Assembly: GCF_010669145.1 (NCBI RefSeq)
Contig: NZ_CP048635.1
Location: 744,001 to 808,000, forward strand
Source: Rhizobium oryzihabitans
GTDB taxonomy: Bacteria; Pseudomonadota; Alphaproteobacteria; Rhizobiales; Rhizobiaceae
Direction of reading: 5' to 3'
Length of the DNA: 64,000 nt
The position numbers were made by a program, and so were the translations under genes. The notes under the pieces were generated by a model. The model saw only the letters and a program-made list of their open reading frames with translations, was not told the origin of the DNA and did not search any database. Below, in pieces: positions 8,521 to 18,214 of this stretch (position 1 is its first letter; every line of letters begins with the position of its first letter).

Positions 8521-10914
8521 ATGCAGCAAGAAAAATTCATCACGACAGCCTCATTGGACGCCGGGGAAATCAATCTCATCCATCGCTACTGGTGCGCCGC
8601 CAACTATCTGTCGGTCGGCCAGATCTATCTTCTCGACAATCCGCTCCTGCGCGAACCGCTCCAGGCCCAGCATATCAAGCCGCGCCTGCTCGGCCACTGG
8701 GGCACGACGCCGGGGCTGAACTTCATCTATGCGCACCTGAACCGGGTGATCAAAGCCCGTGATCTCGACGTCATCTATATCTGTGGCCCCGGCCATGGCG
8801 GGCCGGGCATGGTGGCCAATACCTATCTGGAAGGCATCTATAGCGAGATCTATCCGGAGATCGCCGAAACGACCGACGGGATGCGAAAACTGTTCCGCCA
8901 GTTCTCCTTCCCGGGCGGCATTCCGAGCCATGCGGCGCCGGAGACGCCCGGATCGATCCACGAAGGCGGCGAGCTCGGTTATGCGCTGGTTCATGCCTAT
9001 GGCGCGGCCTTCGACAACCCGGACCTGATCGTCGCCTGCGTGGTGGGTGACGGCGAGGCGGAAACCGGTCCGCTGGCAGCAAGCTGGCATTCCAACAAGT
9101 TCATCAATCCGGCCCGCGACGGTGCGGTTCTGCCGATCTTGCACCTGAACGGCTACAAGATCGCCAATCCGACTCTGCTTTCGCGCATCGGCGACGAGGA
9201 CCTGAAGAAGCTGTTCGAGGGCTACGGCTACGAGCCGCTCTTCGTCGAAGGCCATGAGCCCGAGGTGATGCACCGGCTGATGGCCGGCGCGATGGACAGA
9301 GCGATGGAGCGTATCCGGGCGATCCAGGATAGGGCGCACGGCGGTGCCTCCCCTGCCGAACTGCCGCGCTGGCCGATGATCGTGCTGCGCAGCCCGAAAG
9401 GCTGGACCGGTCCGAAGGAAGTGGACGGCAAGAAGGTCGAAGGCTTCTGGCGCGCCCATCAAGTGCCGGTTTCCGGCTGCCGGGAAAATCCGGATCACCT
9501 GAAGATACTCGAAGACTGGATGCGGAGCTACGATCCGGAAGATCTGTTCACTGCCGATGGCGGGCTGAAGCCGGAACTGAAGGCGCTCGCGCCAGAAGGC
9601 GACCGCCGCATGGGCGCCAACCCGCATGCCAATGGCGGCCTCTTGCGCAAGGAACTGAAATGCCCGCCGCTTTCCGACTACGCGGTCGACGTGCCGGAGC
9701 CCGGCAAGACCGTGGTGCAGACGACGGAAATCCTCGGGCGTTATTTGCGCGACATCCTGACCCTCAACGACGCGGAGAAGAATTTTCGCATCTTCGGCCC
9801 GGACGAGACGGAATCGAACCGGCTGGGTGCCGTGTTCGAAGTGACCGACCGCGTCTGGATGGAGAAGATCGAACCATACGACGTACATCTGTCGCCCGAC
9901 GGGCGGGTGATGGAAGTGCTGTCGGAGCATCTGTGCCAGGGATGGCTGGAGGGTTATCTGCTGACCGGGAGGCACGGCCTCTTCTCCTGCTACGAGGCCT
10001 TCATCCACATCATCGACAGCATGTTCAACCAGCATGCCAAGTGGGTGAAGGTGACTCGCGAGCTGGAATGGAGAAAGCCGATCTCGTCGCTCAACTATCT
10101 GCTCACCTCGCATGTGTGGCGGCAGGACCATAACGGCTTCTCGCATCAGGATCCCGGCTTCGTCGATCTCGTCGCCAACAAGAAGGCGGACATCGTCCGC
10201 ATCTACCTGCCGCCGGATGCCAATACGCTGCTCTGGGTCGCCGACCATTGCCTGAAGACCTGGGACCGGATCAACGTGATCGTTGCCGGCAAGCAGCCGG
10301 AACCGCAATGGCTGGCTATCGAGGACGCCGCCAAGCATTGCGAGGCGGGCATCGGCATCTGGGACTGGGCGGGCAACGAGGAGGATACGGTTTCACCCGA
10401 CGTGGTGATGGCCTGCGCCGGCGACGTGCCGACGATGGAAACATTGGCGGCGGTGACCATCCTGAGGGAAGCGATCCCGGACCTGAAGATTCGCGTCGTC
10501 AACGTCGTCGACCTGATGACGCTGCAGTCGAAGGACCAGCATCCGCACGGGATTTCCGACGAGGACTTCGACCGGCTGTTCACCACCGAGCGGCCGGTGA
10601 TCTTCGCCTATCACGGCTATCCCTATCTCATCCATCGGCTGACCTACAAACGCACCAACCATCAGAACATCCATGTCCGAGGTTTCGTTGAGGAAGGCAC
10701 GACCACGACGCCCTTCGACATGACGGTGCTGAACCAGCTCGACCGCTACCACCTCGCCATCGAGGCGATCGAGCGCGTGCCGGGGCTGAAGGAAAAGGCC
10801 GGTCATGTGGTCGAAAGCCTGCGCGGCAAGCTGCAGGAGCATTTCGCCTATGTCCGTGAACATGGCGAGGATATGCCGGAAATCAGGGACTGGGCATGGC
10901 GATCCGGTTCTTAG
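8521..10914 (+). CDS. xfp: Xylulose-5-phosphate/fructose-6-phosphate phosphoketolase
   Basis: This thiamine-diphosphate enzyme cleaves xylulose 5-phosphate (and often fructose 6-phosphate) with phosphate to acetyl phosphate plus a triose or tetrose phosphate. The hallmark N-terminal [20 protein letters not shown], the GPGHGGP segment and the diphosphate-binding [11 protein letters not shown] are present. Length from this start is 797 residues, normal for the family. ATG 8521 is preferred because GAGGGCGGG lies about 8 bases upstream. An in-frame ATG at 8458 would add 21 residues but has a badly placed binding site. It sits alone between the efflux operon and a small membrane-protein gene. As ICE cargo it would add a carbon-saving bypass. 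About 285 bases before it hold no recognisable gene. Confidence 0.95.
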   Translation: MQQEKFITTASLDAGEINLIHRYWCAANYLSVGQIYLLDNPLLREPLQAQHIKPRLLGHWGTTPGLNFIYAHLNRVIKARDLDVIYICGPGHGGPGMVANTYLEGIYSEIYPEIAETTDGMRKLFRQFSFPGGIPSHAAPETPGSIHEGGELGYALVHAYGAAFDNPDLIVACVVGDGEAETGPLAASWHSNKFINPARDGAVLPILHLNGYKIANPTLLSRIGDEDLKKLFEGYGYEPLFVEGHEPEVMHRLMAGAMDRAMERIRAIQDRAHGGASPAELPRWPMIVLRSPKGWTGPKEVDGKKVEGFWRAHQVPVSGCRENPDHLKILEDWMRSYDPEDLFTADGGLKPELKALAPEGDRRMGANPHANGGLLRKELKCPPLSDYAVDVPEPGKTVVQTTEILGRYLRDILTLNDAEKNFRIFGPDETESNRLGAVFEVTDRVWMEKIEPYDVHLSPDGRVMEVLSEHLCQGWLEGYLLTGRHGLFSCYEAFIHIIDSMFNQHAKWVKVTRELEWRKPISSLNYLLTSHVWRQDHNGFSHQDPGFVDLVANKKADIVRIYLPPDANTLLWVADHCLKTWDRINVIVAGKQPEPQWLAIEDAAKHCEAGIGIWDWAGNEEDTVSPDVVMACAGDVPTMETLAAVTILREAIPDLKIRVVNVVDLMTLQSKDQHPHGISDEDFDRLFTTERPVIFAYHGYPYLIHRLTYKRTNHQNIHVRGFVEEGTTTTPFDMTVLNQLDRYHLAIEAIERVPGLKEKAGHVVESLRGKLQEHFAYVREHGEDMPEIRDWAWRSGS

Positions 10915-10987
10915 CTTGCGACAGTAGAACAACATCCAGTCTGTCCCCGCCCCAGAGCGTTTGTGACAGGAATTCGAGACGGTTCCC

Positions 10988-11182
10988 ATGGTTCGTATCC
11001 TAGCCCAAGCAATTCTGTCTGCTGCAGGCGTTGTGGTGGCCCTCTTCGTTTCGAGAGACGCGGTGGGTTTTCCCGTCTACGAAATGGTCGGCGCGCTGTT
11101 GTTGATCGCAGCTTTGGCCGTCATCGTCTGGTACGGCCCGCGTGTTGTTAAAGCGCTCTTCGGCCCCCGCTCGAAAGAATGA
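10988..11182 (+). CDS. Small two-helix membrane protein
   Basis: A 64-residue product with two predicted membrane helices (about residues 5-22 and 32-50) and a short basic C-terminal tail (GPRSKE). It follows the phosphoketolase by 73 bases, and no strong ribosome binding site was identified upstream. It has no recognised domain. Similar tiny membrane proteins are common next to stress and cargo genes, so the coding call rests on the hydrophobic pattern and position only. It could be an accessory of the neighbouring cargo. Function is unknown. Confidence 0.6.
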   Translation: MVRILAQAILSAAGVVVALFVSRDAVGFPVYEMVGALLLIAALAVIVWYGPRVVKALFGPRSKE

Positions 11183-11242
11183 TCGAGCAGGGCAAGGAAG
11201 GTGCGCGTGATACGGAACAGCAATCCTTCCTGAAGCCATGAA

Positions 11243-12337
11243 ATGCTCGAAAACGGAAAAATTGCGAAGGTAAACGATGCGGAGTTGCAACAGGAGATAG
11301 CGTTGGAAGAGTTTCTTGAGCGAGTAAAACATACCGGGCTCTCGCTTCGGGACATGCACATCATTCTTGATGCTCTGCCAATTCCAATCTCGTGGGCGGC
11401 AATACCAGCGGGTAAGATTCAGTTCATGAATCGTGCTTTCAAGGAGACCTTCGGTTATGACGAAAGTCATTTCGAAACCATGGATGCGTGGATTGAACAA
11501 AGCTATCCAAAAATGGAACAGCAACTCTTAGCTCGTGAGTACTGGCACCGTCTGCGGAGAGCCGATTCCACCGGAATATCCAAAGTAGAACCATTGGAAC
11601 TGGACGTGGTGTCGGCGGATGGCGGTATCGTTACCGTCAACCAGCGTGGCATCCTTCTACATGACATAGGGGTCGGGATTGCTACATTCGAGGATGTCTC
11701 CGAGCGAAAGCGGGTGGAGGAGACGCTAAGACGCGTCGCCTTCGAAGACCCATTGACGAGCCTTGGTAATCGGCGGCGGTTGTCAGCAAAATGGAACAGT
11801 ATCGCAACGTCTTATGAAAACGACGTGCGGCCGATGATCGCTCTTATTCTGATCGATCTCGATGAATTCAAGCCAATCAATGATCTACTGGGACATGATG
11901 CCGGTGACGAAGCGCTGTTCTTGATAGCCAACAGGCTTCGCGCATGTGTTCGCAGCGACGATGCTGTGTTCCGATTGGGTGGGGATGAGTTTGCCATTCT
12001 CGTAGAGAACATGGGATCGCCATACCAGGCAGAACAAGTCTGCCGACGTGTCGAAAGAGCGCTCAAGCAGCCCATCCAGATTGGCGGGACGAGGACTGTG
12101 CTTGGTGCAAGCGTTGGCGTGAGCCTCTATCCTGACGACGCGACTGGTCTGGCGCAACTCATGAAACATGCCGATGAGGCACTCTATCGAATTAAGCGGG
12201 CCAGCAAGGGTGGGTGGGCATGGTTCTCGCCGCCGGAAGCCACGAGATATCCGAAGAGCTCACCGCAACGCAACGTGCATGACCGCGAGCGGCCGAGGAA
12301 CAACCGGCCGAACAAGTCAAGTTGGCAGCATAGATGA
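11243..12337 (+). CDS. PAS-GGDEF diguanylate cyclase
   Basis: This 364-residue protein should make cyclic di-GMP from two GTP. The N-terminal half contains a PAS-like sensor (about 37-160) with the closing GVGIATFEDVSERKRVEE linker. The C-terminal GGDEF domain (about 170-330) has the intact active-site loop RLGGDEFAIL (GGDEF at 246-250). An RSDD allosteric inhibition site (237-240) lies five residues before it, so product feedback is expected. There is no EAL domain and no membrane helix, so it is probably cytoplasmic with an unknown ligand at the PAS domain. A basic, Pro/Arg/Asn-rich C-terminal tail follows. As ICE cargo it could shift the host between motile and attached states. Confidence 0.9.
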   Translation: MLENGKIAKVNDAELQQEIALEEFLERVKHTGLSLRDMHIILDALPIPISWAAIPAGKIQFMNRAFKETFGYDESHFETMDAWIEQSYPKMEQQLLAREYWHRLRRADSTGISKVEPLELDVVSADGGIVTVNQRGILLHDIGVGIATFEDVSERKRVEETLRRVAFEDPLTSLGNRRRLSAKWNSIATSYENDVRPMIALILIDLDEFKPINDLLGHDAGDEALFLIANRLRACVRSDDAVFRLGGDEFAILVENMGSPYQAEQVCRRVERALKQPIQIGGTRTVLGASVGVSLYPDDATGLAQLMKHADEALYRIKRASKGGWAWFSPPEATRYPKSSPQRNVHDRERPRNNRPNKSSWQHR

Positions 12338-12437
12338 ATGGCGAAGTGAGCAGGCGAAAGCAAGGGACTGGATCCGGTCTTCAAGAGCCGAATAGTCGCT
12401 TAGCGATTACCTCTAAGACAGCATAAAAGACTGTTGG

Positions 12438-13370
12438 ATGCCGGATCTCGCGCTTGACCTGCGATATTTACGATATGCATTGTTGGTCGCCGAACACGGA
12501 AGTTTTCGCCGTGCGGCGGATGCGGTTGGCATGTCCCAATCTACTGTAAGCCGCCGGGTCCAACTGCTTGAACGACGTCTTGGTGTACCCCTCTTTACTC
12601 GTAGTCGCACCGGAGCAAAGCTAACCGTTGCAGGAGCGCGGTTTCTGCAAAACGCCGCATTCGGTGCATCCCATTTGCATCAAGCTGTGAAGGACATGCA
12701 AACGGCGCATCACGGCGACACAGGTGAGATACGAATCGGGCTGATGACGTCCCTGGCAAGCGGATTTCTTTCAGATCTCGTAGGCGAATATCATTCCCGC
12801 TTCCGCGGTGTAGAGGTAAAAATAGAGGAATCGACGTCCGAAGTGGCAGCCGCCAATCTTCTCAGCGGCCGTATCGATGTGGCCTTTCTTCCGGGAGAGC
12901 CTCAGTTAGCCGGTTGCAAAACGGTTCAACTGTGGACCGAGCGACTTTTCCTTGCGCTGCCAAAACGGCATCCTCTTGCAACGGCAGAGAGCGTTTCCTG
13001 GGCAGATGTGCGCAACGAGACATTCCTGATCCCGGCCGGTATCGCTGGTGCGGAATTGGATCAATATCTACTGCGGCAGCTTTCCAAATCCGATTCCGAA
13101 CCGAGAATATCCATTCAGGGAGTCGGACGAGACAATCTTTTGAACATGGTCGGAGAAGGGTTCGGCATTTCGCTCATATTGTCGTCAACGTCCGGCGGTG
13201 CACACAAGGAAGTCGTGTTCGTTCCCATCTTGGATGGCCTGGAAGACATTCATTTTAGTGCTGTCTGGTCGCCAAGGAATCATAATCCAGCACTGAAGCA
13301 ATTTCTGGACTTGGCCACTGGAAAAGTTCGATGGAATGCAATTGCCAATCAGACCGATAGCGCTCGGTGA
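12438..13370 (+). CDS. LysR-family transcriptional regulator
   Basis: The 310-residue protein has an N-terminal winged helix-turn-helix (about residues 8-66, with HGSFRRAADAVGMSQSTVSRRV) and a LysR substrate-binding domain (about 95-300). It lies convergent to the trb operon, 23 bases from the DUF2274 gene. A LysR gene in this place recurs in related trb-bearing ICEs, from memory of the family, so it is probably part of the element backbone and may control transfer or the adjacent cargo. The co-inducer is unknown. The upstream 100 bases between the cyclase and this gene may carry its promoter, but no clear LysR box was identified. Confidence 0.88.
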   Translation: MPDLALDLRYLRYALLVAEHGSFRRAADAVGMSQSTVSRRVQLLERRLGVPLFTRSRTGAKLTVAGARFLQNAAFGASHLHQAVKDMQTAHHGDTGEIRIGLMTSLASGFLSDLVGEYHSRFRGVEVKIEESTSEVAAANLLSGRIDVAFLPGEPQLAGCKTVQLWTERLFLALPKRHPLATAESVSWADVRNETFLIPAGIAGAELDQYLLRQLSKSDSEPRISIQGVGRDNLLNMVGEGFGISLILSSTSGGAHKEVVFVPILDGLEDIHFSAVWSPRNHNPALKQFLDLATGKVRWNAIANQTDSAR

Positions 13371-13393
13371 GCGGTGCCGGCGGCTCCGGTACT

Positions 13394-13666
13394 TTAGCGC
13401 GATTCGTCAATCTTTGGTGTTTGAGACGATGCGCCGGAAAAACCCAGAACAGCGCGCTTTTGCTTTGCGAAGCCGCGATCGGTCGTAATGAATCGCTGAA
13501 GCATAGGCACGATCAGCTTGGCGGGATCGGCCGACGATTGGCCTTGTTGCTGACGGTGGAGCAGCTCCGCATAGGCAACAAGATCCCGATATAGCGGTCC
13601 GGGAAGTTCAATACTCACCTTGACGGGCTTGTCGTCGACGAGCGGCCCGAGTTTCAATTTTGTCAT
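13394..13666 (-). CDS. DUF2274 protein, last gene of the trb operon
   Basis: A 90-residue cytoplasmic protein starting MTKLKLGPLVDDKPVKVSIEL, with a ribbon-helix-helix-like beginning (VKVSIELPGPLYRDLVAYAELLH) as in the DUF2274 family. The family is regularly found just downstream of trbI in alphaproteobacterial conjugation clusters. Here it begins 4 bases after the trbI stop, so it is co-transcribed. It may bind DNA and adjust trb expression, but that is inference from the fold-like pattern. It ends 23 bases from the convergent LysR gene. Confidence 0.8.
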   Translation of the reverse strand: MTKLKLGPLVDDKPVKVSIELPGPLYRDLVAYAELLHRQQQGQSSADPAKLIVPMLQRFITTDRGFAKQKRAVLGFSGASSQTPKIDESR

Positions 13667-13670
13667 CGGG

Positions 13671-14834
13671 CTAACCTCTATAGGGCTCCATCACAAGGTC
13701 TCGGGTGACGATGATCCGCACCGGGAAACCTGGCCTGATGGTGAGCGTGGGCGCGATCTGCAACTGGCGGCGGATGATCTGCTGACCAGCATCGTTGATG
13801 GTATCTTGCGCACCATTGCGGATAGCCTGAACCAGCCGGTCTTCGTCATCCATGGCAAGCTCTGCGCCGACCGCGAGCAATGTCGAGAGGCCAGCAGCTT
13901 TCGCCAGATCCCACCAGTGGTAGTCGACGCCGTCCTCGAGACCGGCATAGCCCTGCGTGTCGGCGCCGGGCTGTCGTTCAAGGACGATGGATCGGCCATT
14001 CGGGAATATCAGCCGGTTCCAGACCAGCAGGACACGCCTCTGCCCGAAACCGACATTGTTGTCGTATTGGCCGATGATGCGGGTTCCTTGCGGTACGAGC
14101 AGGATGCGGCCGGTCGGGCTGTCGTAGATGTTCTCGGTGACCTGGGCGGTAATCTGGCCGGGGAGATCGGAGCGAATGCCGGTGATCAGCGCTCCGGAGA
14201 TTACCGAACCGGCCTGCAGCACATAGGGCGACACCGGCGGCATCACGCGATCGGCCGCCACAGTGCGTCGGTCGACGGCGGCGTTGAGGAAGGCGACCTG
14301 TCGGTCCTGCGCAGTAGGAGTGCCAGCCTGATCGAGACCGGCAAGATTTGTGGTCGTATTCGCGTCAGGCGCTATTGCGCTTGCCGTCGTGCGTGTTTCC
14401 GTCTGGAAGAACACGCGGCTGGTTCGGGCGGATTCCGCTTCGGCGAGGCGGCGTTGTTCGGCCGGATCGACACCCGGCGCTGTCGGCACAACAACAGGCT
14501 GGCCACGATCCTGCGCACTGAGGATCGGACGGCCGAGATCGCCGGGCAAAGCTGGCCCCAGGATCGGGCCGGTATAGTCCCGCGGCAGGCCTGCCAGACC
14601 GTCGGCCGTGGTCCGGTTCTCGGTGGAATAGAGTTCTTCGCCACCATTGCCACGATCTCGGGTCTGAAGAGCATAGATCAACGCGCCACCGATGCCGAGC
14701 GATGCGACCAGGCCAAGGCCGAGGAGCACCCTGCGCGACAGCCTGGTGACGCGTGGTGGTTCTGCCCGCAAGCGCATGGGTGTGACAGGATTGAGCGCCG
14801 GAGTTGCTTCTTGACTGTTGCCGGCCTCGCTCAT
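13671..14834 (-). CDS. trbI: Conjugal transfer protein TrbI (VirB10-like)
   Basis: TrbI is the VirB10-type protein that spans both membranes and links the type IV secretion core to the inner membrane. The 387-residue product has a short cytoplasmic N-terminus, one membrane helix (about 32-54) and a Pro/Gln-rich periplasmic linker. The conserved C-terminal domain carries YVLQAGSVISGALITGI, LLVPQGTRIIGQYD and a GRSIVLERQPGAD strand. The order directly after trbG, with a 4-base ATGA overlap, is the canonical one. Length fits the family. No defect is visible. Confidence 0.95.
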   Translation of the reverse strand: MSEAGNSQEATPALNPVTPMRLRAEPPRVTRLSRRVLLGLGLVASLGIGGALIYALQTRDRGNGGEELYSTENRTTADGLAGLPRDYTGPILGPALPGDLGRPILSAQDRGQPVVVPTAPGVDPAEQRRLAEAESARTSRVFFQTETRTTASAIAPDANTTTNLAGLDQAGTPTAQDRQVAFLNAAVDRRTVAADRVMPPVSPYVLQAGSVISGALITGIRSDLPGQITAQVTENIYDSPTGRILLVPQGTRIIGQYDNNVGFGQRRVLLVWNRLIFPNGRSIVLERQPGADTQGYAGLEDGVDYHWWDLAKAAGLSTLLAVGAELAMDDEDRLVQAIRNGAQDTINDAGQQIIRRQLQIAPTLTIRPGFPVRIIVTRDLVMEPYRG

Positions 14835-15871
14835 GACGACCGTCCTCCTTCTTTGTCTCGGACAACCGGCGCCTGTACTACGCCGTTTGTCCGGACGATC
14901 CTCACGGTCTGCAGATGCTTGCCGCTGCCAAGGCGCAGCTCGGCCGCACCGAAGAGACGGTCCACGATCAGGATGTTCCGATAGATACGGGTATTGGCGA
15001 TTTGCGCTTCACCCTCTGGGCCGACGACGAACAGGGGCGGAAACTCCCCTTGCACTATGCCGCGCGGGAATTCGACATAGACCTTGCGGCCATCGTCATA
15101 GACGGAGACGGGCCGCCACGGCGGCGTGTCTCCGGTGAGACCGTAGCGGTAGTTTCGTGCCACGACAGCCGGAATAGCCGGCGTGTCCGGAATGGACTGC
15201 TGCGAGCCCGGCACCTGCGGGTAAGACCAGGCGACCGACGGCATGTAGGGCGTTTCGCCGGATCGCAGTTCGAGCATGTAGGTGCGTCGATCGGTGGAAA
15301 TCACCAGATTGGTGGTGATGTCGGGGCGCGAGGGTTTCACAAGGACATGGACGCGCCGGGTGGTGCCGCTGCCGCTCTCGGTGTCGCCGATAATCCAGCG
15401 TGTGGTGTCGCCGGCAGCGATCGGCCCGGCTCCGGTCAGGCTTTCGCCGGGTTCAAGCGTGATGTCGGTGATCTGGCCGGGTGCGGCATAGACCTGATAG
15501 AGGGCGCCTTCGCTCCAGGGATAGATCTGGATTGCATTGTAGTAACCATCCCGGCGTGGCTCGACACGGGCCGCCGCATTGGCATTCTGAACCCGGCCGG
15601 TCGGCGTGGTTGCGGTGGCACCCCCACGCGCCGGCGTCCAGCCCGGCGGAATGTGCAGCGGCTTCGGGCGCTCATCCCTCAGCACGGTGGGAACGACCGG
15701 CAATGCCGGCACATCGGAATCGTAGCGGATCTGCGGCGGCTTCTGCGGCGTGGCGCATCCGGCCAGCGCAGCGGTGGAAAGGAGCACGGCGACAATGGCG
15801 GGTTTGCGGAAAGAAGGGGTTCCGGTTGTACGGATCGGCGACTTCTTCATTCGCCCATCTCCCGCGACCAC
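14831..15871 (-). CDS. trbG: Conjugal transfer protein TrbG (VirB9-like)
   Basis: TrbG is the VirB9-like periplasmic/outer-membrane core protein of the mating channel. The 346-residue product begins with a basic segment and a lipobox-like AALAGC (cysteine at about residue 39), so it is probably lipid-anchored. The VirB9/CagX domain follows, with SEGALYQVYAAPGQITDITL and the C-terminal strand YRNILIVDRLFGAAELRLG. It overlaps trbF by 25 bases at its start and trbI by 4 bases at its end, as expected in a tightly coupled operon. Confidence 0.95.
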   Translation of the reverse strand: MVAGDGRMKKSPIRTTGTPSFRKPAIVAVLLSTAALAGCATPQKPPQIRYDSDVPALPVVPTVLRDERPKPLHIPPGWTPARGGATATTPTGRVQNANAAARVEPRRDGYYNAIQIYPWSEGALYQVYAAPGQITDITLEPGESLTGAGPIAAGDTTRWIIGDTESGSGTTRRVHVLVKPSRPDITTNLVISTDRRTYMLELRSGETPYMPSVAWSYPQVPGSQQSIPDTPAIPAVVARNYRYGLTGDTPPWRPVSVYDDGRKVYVEFPRGIVQGEFPPLFVVGPEGEAQIANTRIYRNILIVDRLFGAAELRLGSGKHLQTVRIVRTNGVVQAPVVRDKEGGRSS

Positions 15872-16536
15872 GATATTGCATTGACATAGATGCCGAGGGG
15901 ATTGGCCTTGAGTCGATCAGCATCGCGGGGCGTCTGGATCACTATGGTCAGGATCGCGGTCCAGCGCTCGGTGGTGGAAAGCTGTCCGTTCTCGTATCGG
16001 CGCTCGATCCAGGCGACGCGGAAGCTGTCGGGAGATGCGCGAATGACGCTGGAAACCTCGACGGCAACCTGCTGCTTGCCGACCTTGGTGAACGGGTCAT
16101 TGCTGCGCGCATAGTCGTTCAGCGCCGTCGCGCCCCGATCCGTCGTCCAGTCATAGGCGCGGAACCAGTTCTGGCGCACGATGATGGGATCGGCGGGAAT
16201 GCTCCTGACCTGTTCGATGAAGCGCGCCAGATGCCACGCGACCTGCGGATCTGTTGGACGATAGTCGGCCGTGGCGGCGGCGACGGTCTGTGCCTGACCG
16301 AGCTTGTCGACCTCCACGACCCAGGGCACGACGGTCCCTCGCGTGGACTGCCAGACGAGTGCTGCGGCAAAGCCTGCCGACAGGATCAGGCTTCCAAAGG
16401 CCATGAACCTCCAGTTCTTCGCCTGCACGCGGGCCGAGCCGATGCGCTCATCCCAGACCTGTGCGGCCTTCTGATAGGGTGTCTCGGGTTGCGGCGTCTT
16501 GCCGTAGTGGGTTGCCGGTCGTTTGAACAAGCTCAT
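15847..16536 (-). CDS. trbF: Conjugal transfer protein TrbF (VirB8-like)
   Basis: TrbF is the VirB8-type scaffold of the type IV secretion inner-membrane complex. The 229-residue protein has a short cytoplasmic N-terminus, one membrane helix (about 43-62) and a periplasmic domain with the family pattern QVAWHLARFIEQVRSIPADP and the later ERWTAILTIVIQTP strand. It starts 4 bases inside the end of trbL and overlaps trbG. Length and order are normal. Confidence 0.95.
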   Translation of the reverse strand: MSLFKRPATHYGKTPQPETPYQKAAQVWDERIGSARVQAKNWRFMAFGSLILSAGFAAALVWQSTRGTVVPWVVEVDKLGQAQTVAAATADYRPTDPQVAWHLARFIEQVRSIPADPIIVRQNWFRAYDWTTDRGATALNDYARSNDPFTKVGKQQVAVEVSSVIRASPDSFRVAWIERRYENGQLSTTERWTAILTIVIQTPRDADRLKANPLGIYVNAISWSREMGE

Positions 16537-17906
16537 GAGCGGTCACTTTCGGAGAGATTAACGGAAGAGCCGCCGCCATGACTGTCGCCGGAACGAACGG
16601 CATGGGCGGCCGCGGAAACGCCGTGGCTGAAGTGCTGGCTGCGTTTCATGCGCCTGGCCCAATCGGGGGCGCCATTGCCCGAAGCTGCGGGGGTGGCGGC
16701 AAAGGAATCATCATTGGCGGCTTCGGCACCGCCGACCGTGCCGAGGGTGGAAAAGCCGCCGGTGGCGCTGAAGCCGCCTTTCACGCCTCCGGAGAAATCC
16801 GATTTAACGCTTTCGGACGCACGACCGATCGCGCGCTTCAGAGGCGAGACGGTGGCGGAGCCTGCTCCTCGCGCGACACCGCCGAGACCGGACGCCACAC
16901 CGGCAGCGCCGGTCTGCCCCATCGATCCGAGATTGTAGGCGGTCGAGGCGGCACCTGCCGCCGCTGCGCCACCACGAACGGCAGCAGCGCCGCCGGACAG
17001 TGCCGCAGCCCCACCGCGCAAGGCCAGGCCAGCCGCACCGCCTGCGGCAAGTGCAGCACCTCCGACGGCGAGGCCGGTGCCAACGGCAGCACCAGCACCA
17101 AGTTGCGGGCCTCCGGAAACCAGACCGTTGGCAATGCCCGGTCCGAAGATGCCGAGGCCGAGCAGGGAAAGTGCTGCGAGCACGATCGCCATCGCGTCGT
17201 CGATCGTCGGCGTGACCCCGCCGAAGCCGGAGGTGAACTCGCTGAACAGCGTCGAGCCGATGCCGATGATGACAGCGAGCACCAGCACCTTGATGCCGGA
17301 AGAGACGACACTGCCGAGGACCCTTTCGGCCATGAAGGCCGTCTTTCCGAACAGTCCGAACGGGATGAGGACAAATCCGGCGAGAACGGTCAGCTTGAAT
17401 TCGATCAGCGTGACGAACAACTGGATCGCCAAAATAAAGAAAGCCAAGAGGACGAGCGCCCAGGCGAACAGCAGGCATGCGATCTGGATGAAATTCTCGA
17501 AGAACGCGACCCAGCCCATGAGGTCGGAAATGGATTCCAGGAGCGGCCGGGCCGCGTCGAGACCGACTTGCGCCACCCGGCCGGGACGAAGGAGGTCCGC
17601 CGTCGAAAAGCCGGTGCCGGAGCCTTTGAGGCCGAGGCCGGCGAAGCTCTCGAAGATGATCCTCGCCAGATTGTTCCAATTGTCGATGATGTAGGCGAAA
17701 GCCCCGACGAACAGGGTCTTCTTCACCAGTCGAGCGATGATGTCGTCGTCGGCGCCCCAGCTCCAGAACAGGGCGGCGAGCGTCACGTCGATGACGATCA
17801 GCGTGGTGGCGATGAAGGCGACCTCGCCGCCGAGAAGACCGAACCCGCTGTCGATATAAGAGGTGAAGACCCCGAGGAAATTGTCGATGACGCCGCTGCC
17901 GCCCAT
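16533..17906 (-). CDS. trbL: Conjugal transfer protein TrbL (VirB6-like)
   Basis: TrbL is the polytopic VirB6-like channel component. At 457 residues it has several membrane helices between about 25 and 270 (for example LLFAWALVLLAFFILAIQLF). A long Gly/Ala-rich tail follows (about 270-450), typical of TrbL. The tail is low complexity and probably periplasmic or cytoplasmic filler. It lies 3 bases after trbK and overlaps trbF by 4 bases. The start MGGSGVIDNFL agrees with the family. Confidence 0.94.
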   Translation of the reverse strand: MGGSGVIDNFLGVFTSYIDSGFGLLGGEVAFIATTLIVIDVTLAALFWSWGADDDIIARLVKKTLFVGAFAYIIDNWNNLARIIFESFAGLGLKGSGTGFSTADLLRPGRVAQVGLDAARPLLESISDLMGWVAFFENFIQIACLLFAWALVLLAFFILAIQLFVTLIEFKLTVLAGFVLIPFGLFGKTAFMAERVLGSVVSSGIKVLVLAVIIGIGSTLFSEFTSGFGGVTPTIDDAMAIVLAALSLLGLGIFGPGIANGLVSGGPQLGAGAAVGTGLAVGGAALAAGGAAGLALRGGAAALSGGAAAVRGGAAAAGAASTAYNLGSMGQTGAAGVASGLGGVARGAGSATVSPLKRAIGRASESVKSDFSGGVKGGFSATGGFSTLGTVGGAEAANDDSFAATPAASGNGAPDWARRMKRSQHFSHGVSAAAHAVRSGDSHGGGSSVNLSESDRS

Positions 17907-17909
17907 GGA

Positions 17910-18203
17910 TCACTGTCCTTCGATGGTCTGTGGGGCGGCCGGTACGGACGTCCTGCCGAGGAAGCGGTCTCGCGTTTGCGACCAGATGCGCAGGCATTCG
18001 GCGTCGTTCGTTGCGGCCTGCCCGAGCTGCTGGCACCGGCGCTGTCCAACGCGAAGTGGATCTGCCGGCGATCCGACGGCGGCCGTGGGGCGTGTCCATG
18101 GTGCGGGCGCCTCTCTCCTTCTGAGCATTTCGGTCGCCGTCGCGGTGATCGCGACGGCGACAAAGACGACGGCGCCCAAGCGGGCCAGCATCTTGCCGTC
18201 CAT
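17910..18203 (-). CDS. trbK: TrbK-like small protein (entry exclusion position)
   Basis: A 97-residue product with a single N-terminal membrane helix or signal (about 7-24, RLGAVVFVAVAITATAT) and a short soluble domain with two cysteines (CQQL, CLRIW). It occupies the trbK place between trbJ and trbL. In this operon type the gene is often called trbK-alt. The RP4 TrbK lipoprotein mediates entry exclusion, but this alternative form has little sequence similarity, so that role is inferred from position. The same reading frame is entered from trbE because of the frame break described for trbE. Confidence 0.8.
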   Translation of the reverse strand: MDGKMLARLGAVVFVAVAITATATEMLRRREAPAPWTRPTAAVGSPADPLRVGQRRCQQLGQAATNDAECLRIWSQTRDRFLGRTSVPAAPQTIEGQ

Positions 18204-18214
18204 GGCCCACGCCC

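Noticed and set aside
8551..10338. A long open frame opposite the phosphoketolase
   Set aside because: It mirrors the codon structure of a certain gene on the other strand and has no domain or binding site.
13620..14984. A long + strand frame opposite trbI/DUF2274
   Set aside because: Shadow of the trb operon; no recognisable protein features.
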